From Lachnospiraceae bacterium (GTDB taxonomy: Bacteria; Bacillota; Clostridia; Lachnospirales; Lachnospiraceae), in contig JALCRM010000001.1 of the NCBI GenBank assembly GCA_022652545.1, positions 466,425 to 530,424 on the forward strand: a stretch of 64,000 nt of DNA, in the 5' to 3' direction. A program made the translations under genes and the position numbers. The stretch's first letter is position 1; each line of letters starts with the position of its first letter. Positions 61,082-64,000 of this stretch are shown here, piece by piece. The notes beneath the pieces are model-generated. The model did not search any database, had not been told where the DNA came from, and worked only from the letters and a program-made list of their open reading frames with translations.

Positions 61082-62140
61082 TTATTGGTTTTCTCTTAGT
61101 TTCACTATGTTGGCAGCGCTGCGGCGGCGGTCTTCCTCGATGGCCGCGTAGTGTTTTCTGGTCGTATTGACATCCTTATGTCCAAGCACATCCGCAACCA
61201 GATAAATATCACCGGTCTCGCGGTACAGGCTGGTGCCATATGTACTGCGGAGTTTGTGCGGTGTGATCTTCTTCAGTGTTGTGACGCGCGAAGCATATTT
61301 CTTGACCAGATTTTCGACAGCGCGCACAGTGATCCGTCGGTCCTGCAGAGAGAGGAAGAGAGCATTCTCATGGCCTGACTGCGGAATGATATGGCTGCGC
61401 TCCTCAAGGTAATCCTTAAGGGCTTTTTCGACTTCGTCGCCAAAATATACGATGGCTTCGTACCCGCCTTTCCGGTGGATACGAATGCCGTTTTCCTTGA
61501 AATTGACATCGTTCAGATCCAGCCCAACACACTCGGAGACACGTATGCCCGTTCCCAGCATCAGTGTAAGCAGGGCAATGTCACGCAGATGTGTCCTCTT
61601 GTGAAAGCGTTTTTCTGCGGCAGTCAGGTCCGTGCCGGCATCGACCTGGTCGAGCAGGATGGCAACTTCATCAGGCTCCAGCCGGATAATGGCCTTTTCG
61701 TGCTGTTTTGGCAGCGGGATCAGTTCAGCCACATCTTTATCGATCAATTCAGAGCAGTAAAAATAGTGGAACATCTTCCGGATGGTGGAAAGCTTGCGCG
61801 CTTTGCCGCGTTCCTCATTTGTGAGTTTTTTGCCATCCTTATCATAATAGGTAACGTATTCCAGAAATTCTTCGATATCTTCTTTCTGGATATGGTTAAG
61901 TATATCTATGCTATAGTTTTCGATTGCTGTCTTCCGGCATTCGCTGTTGGTGTTGTGAAGAAATTCAAAAAAGACGCGAAGATCGTAAGCATAGGCCAGA
62001 CGGGTGCGGGGCGCGGTGCTTTCCTCAATGCCCCGGAAAAACTGCCGGCAGAAACGCGGCAGCGTGTCCAGCACCTGGCGCATCTTCAATGTATTTAGAT
62101 TATCCTGCTCTTCAGCGTAGTTTTCAGTTTTGCCCTGCAT
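61082..62140 (-). CDS. tyrosine recombinase (XerC/D-like)
   Basis: A 352-residue recombinase. The N-terminal core-binding domain spans residues ~25-150 (RTRLAYAYDLRVFFEFLHNT), followed by the catalytic domain with MLGTGIRVSECVGLDL (Arg), YFGDEVEKAL, TPHKLRSTYGTSLY (HxxR with Lys), LGHKDVNTTRKHYAAI (second His and Tyr nucleophile). Complete, so probably active. No mobile-element genes are adjacent. It may be chromosomal (dimer resolution) or act on sites nearby. It is the second recombinase of the window and is not closely similar to the one at 15,289. Confidence 0.92.
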   Translation of the reverse strand: MQGKTENYAEEQDNLNTLKMRQVLDTLPRFCRQFFRGIEESTAPRTRLAYAYDLRVFFEFLHNTNSECRKTAIENYSIDILNHIQKEDIEEFLEYVTYYDKDGKKLTNEERGKARKLSTIRKMFHYFYCSELIDKDVAELIPLPKQHEKAIIRLEPDEVAILLDQVDAGTDLTAAEKRFHKRTHLRDIALLTLMLGTGIRVSECVGLDLNDVNFKENGIRIHRKGGYEAIVYFGDEVEKALKDYLEERSHIIPQSGHENALFLSLQDRRITVRAVENLVKKYASRVTTLKKITPHKLRSTYGTSLYRETGDIYLVADVLGHKDVNTTRKHYAAIEEDRRRSAANIVKLRENQ

Positions 62141-62339
62141 GGTTCCTTCCCTGTCAGATCCTGACTTTTCCGCGGATGAAGTTCATTACGGAATTGCCTC
62201 ATTATAGAATGAAAATTCCATATAAAACAAGTGGCATTTGGGTTTGCGTTATTCGGGGATAGCACGTAGAATAGTAAGAAATATAAAGCCTGAAGGACAT
62301 TTACGACACTGACAAGAGCAAAGAATACGCGGAGGCAGC

Positions 62340-63791
62340 ATGAAGTTCAAGCCGGATAAAAAACAGATCACATGGGCAGTGACCGCTTTTTTGACAGTAG
62401 TGGCGATACTTTTCGTTTACTATCTGATGTTCCACGGCTCCAGGATCGGAGACGGTTTCGTTAAACTGGTCAATATGATGTCGGCCGTACTTTGGGGCGT
62501 CGTGATCGCGCTGATCATCACACCCATGCTGAACGGCATTGAAAATAAGTGGCTGAAGCCGCACGGGAGGAAAAAAGGAATCGACCTGTCCCAGCCGAAC
62601 GGAAGCAAAGAGTGGCGTTCCATGCGCAGGCTTTCGATCTTTTTGACAGAAACGATTTTTATAGCGATCCTGGTTGTCCTGACGATCATCATCGTTCCGC
62701 AGATCGTCAGCAGCATCGGAAATATCGCAGAAAATTTCCAGGGTTACGTGAACAACGCACAAAAATCCATTGAGAAACTGCTTTCCTCAGATTATTCCCA
62801 GAATATTGATGAGCAGACGGCAAGCAGCATAGAGAGCCTTTTTGGCGATGCTTCGTCGAAGATCAGCAGTTATCTTTCCAATACGGTAATGCCGAACCTG
62901 GACAAAGTCGTACGGACGGTTTCGAGCAGTCTGTATCAGACTGTGAAGGGGATTTTTAATTTTATTGTCGGCATCATTGTATCTATATATCTTCTTTATT
63001 CAAAGGAAAAGCTGGCCGGTCAGTTTAAGAAGCTGGCTTACAGTCTGTTCAAAGAGGAGAATGCCAATGAAGTGATCGGGGCTTTCCGGAACATCAACCG
63101 AACCTTTGTCGGTTTCATCAACGGAAAACTGCTGGATTCTCTGATCATAGGCATTTTGTGCTATATCGGCACGACGATCATCGGCACACCCTATGCTAAT
63201 CTTGTGTCTGTGGTCGTTGGCGTGACAAATATCATACCTTTCTTCGGCCCCTACATCGGAGCTATTTTCGGTGTTGCTCTGGTCATTTTCATAGATCCTC
63301 TGCAGGCTCTGTATTTCCTGATCTTTGTTATCATTCTTCAGCAGTTTGACGGCAACATACTGGGTCCCAAGATCCTTGGAGACTCCACAGGCCTGTCAAG
63401 TTTCTGGGTGATTTTTTCGATCCTGCTGTTTGGCGGTCTGTTCGGGCTGGCGGGGTGGATCATCGGTGTGCCGCTGTTTGCGGTTTTATATGCGTGGGTC
63501 AGCCACCGTACGGAAAGGAAACTGATCAAAAAGAACCTGCCGACGGATACACAGAAGTATATGAACTGCGCTTATATCGAGCAGGGGCAGATCCATATGT
63601 TCGACGGCAGTGCGGATCAGAAATATGTGGCCCGCAAACTGGACTCTCCCTGGACGATCTTTTTCAGAACAGATAAGAAAAAAGAACAGAAACCGGCAGC
63701 AGCGCAGCAGCATACAGAGATAGAGCAGCAGGAGAATAGAACTTCAGATACGAAAGGGGAAACCGACGGAAAGGACAATGATCTGACATGA
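62340..63791 (+). CDS. AI-2E family (UPF0118) membrane transporter
   Basis: A 483-residue polytopic protein of the AI-2E/YtvI/PerM family. Helices occur at residues 10-30, 40-65 and 95-120, a long soluble domain follows (residues 120-200), then four to five further helices including VVGVTNIIPFFGPYIGAIFG and FGLAGWIIGVPLFAVLYAWV, the family signature. Exporter roles are reported for autoinducer-2 or ions; the substrate is not known here. The C-terminal 50 residues are Gln/Glu-rich and polar. It overlaps dtd by ATGA. Confidence 0.88.
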   Translation: MKFKPDKKQITWAVTAFLTVVAILFVYYLMFHGSRIGDGFVKLVNMMSAVLWGVVIALIITPMLNGIENKWLKPHGRKKGIDLSQPNGSKEWRSMRRLSIFLTETIFIAILVVLTIIIVPQIVSSIGNIAENFQGYVNNAQKSIEKLLSSDYSQNIDEQTASSIESLFGDASSKISSYLSNTVMPNLDKVVRTVSSSLYQTVKGIFNFIVGIIVSIYLLYSKEKLAGQFKKLAYSLFKEENANEVIGAFRNINRTFVGFINGKLLDSLIIGILCYIGTTIIGTPYANLVSVVVGVTNIIPFFGPYIGAIFGVALVIFIDPLQALYFLIFVIILQQFDGNILGPKILGDSTGLSSFWVIFSILLFGGLFGLAGWIIGVPLFAVLYAWVSHRTERKLIKKNLPTDTQKYMNCAYIEQGQIHMFDGSADQKYVARKLDSPWTIFFRTDKKKEQKPAAAQQHTEIEQQENRTSDTKGETDGKDNDLT

Positions 63792-64000
63792 AATTTGTGA
63801 TCCAGCGCGTGCAGGAAGCTTCAGTGGATATTGATGGTCATACGGCAGGCAGTATCGGCCGCGGCTTTATGGTCCTGATCGGTATCACGGATGAAGATAA
63901 TGAAAGCACTGCCGACAGAATGATCGAGAAGATGCTGAAGCTGCGCATTTTTGCGGACAGTGAGGGAAAAACAAATCTGGACCTGTCCGCTGTACAGGGC
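63788..64000 (+). CDS. dtd: D-aminoacyl-tRNA deacylase, 3' end cut by window
   Basis: Dtd removes D-amino acids (and glycine from tRNA-Ala) from mischarged tRNAs. The visible 71 residues are MKFVIQRVQEASVDIDGHTA, then GRGFMVLIGITDEDNESTAD and MLKLRIFADSEGKTNLDL, the standard N-terminal half. The start overlaps the preceding stop (ATGA). Confidence 0.95.
   Translation, partial: MKFVIQRVQEASVDIDGHTAGSIGRGFMVLIGITDEDNESTADRMIEKMLKLRIFADSEGKTNLDLSAVQG

Overview
The window reads as chromosome of a Gram-positive, endospore-lineage anaerobe of the class Clostridia, most likely family Lachnospiraceae. The support is protein resemblance and gene order: a zinc-type L28, a Prp protease next to an L27 with a cleavable N-terminus, the short HisG with HisZ, a GerW/YtfJ sporulation protein, a DegV/FakA pair, and the ruvAB-zapA-U32-ftsW-pbp and rplU-prp-rpmA-obg orders. 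No rRNA, tRNA, CRISPR array or insertion sequence was seen.

Layout. 1-14,267 is core housekeeping: the end of leuD, a TPR protein, ruvAB, zapA, a U32 peptidase, an FtsW/RodA glycosyltransferase with its transpeptidase, a DUF2953 protein, gerW, rpmB, an Asp23 protein and fakA. 14,370-16,281 looks inserted: a two-gene antitoxin/toxin-like operon on the minus strand and a stand-alone tyrosine recombinase. 16,552-28,814 resumes core genes: recG, degV (a FakB partner for FakA), parE/parC, rsmD-coaD, a coiled-coil protein, a HAD hydrolase, a pseudouridine synthase and recU. 28,951-35,429 is a partial histidine operon (hisZ-G-D-B and a HisF-like/HisI/HisE fusion) followed by an RNase G-like gene. 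35,449-41,209 is the rplU-prp-rpmA-obg-yhbY-nadD-yqeK-rsfS cluster, interrupted by a beta-lactamase-fold gene. lexA lies convergent to it.

42,220-51,407 is a cell-surface locus: a membrane glycosyltransferase and an MBOAT acyltransferase that each carry an in-frame TGA, an SOS-controlled LysM protein like YneA, an alanine/lysine-rich lipoprotein, an AlgJ-like protein, a transglutaminase, a VanX-like peptidase and a 52-residue membrane protein. 51,498-57,097 is a LacI-controlled sugar island (regulator, ABC importer, GH43 glycosidase). 57,148-60,754 holds secreted or membrane proteins plus a small HTH gene, with three copies of a promoter box. 61,082-64,000 has a second tyrosine recombinase, an AI-2E family membrane protein and the start of dtd.

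The main regulatory observations are these. (1) A leader motif occurs twice before rsfS and once before the sugar-binding protein. Its upstream hairpin varies by compensatory changes and competes with a hairpin that hides the Shine-Dalgarno. (2) A 19-bp box, made of two TTTGTTGY repeats 11 bp apart, occurs three times, each followed after exactly 12 nt by a -10-like hexamer. (3) LexA sites lie in and below a consensus promoter of the YneA-like gene. (4) Two genes of the surface locus carry premature TGA codons, one replacing a signature Trp of the MBOAT family. All assignments are from reading the sequence; no database search was run.
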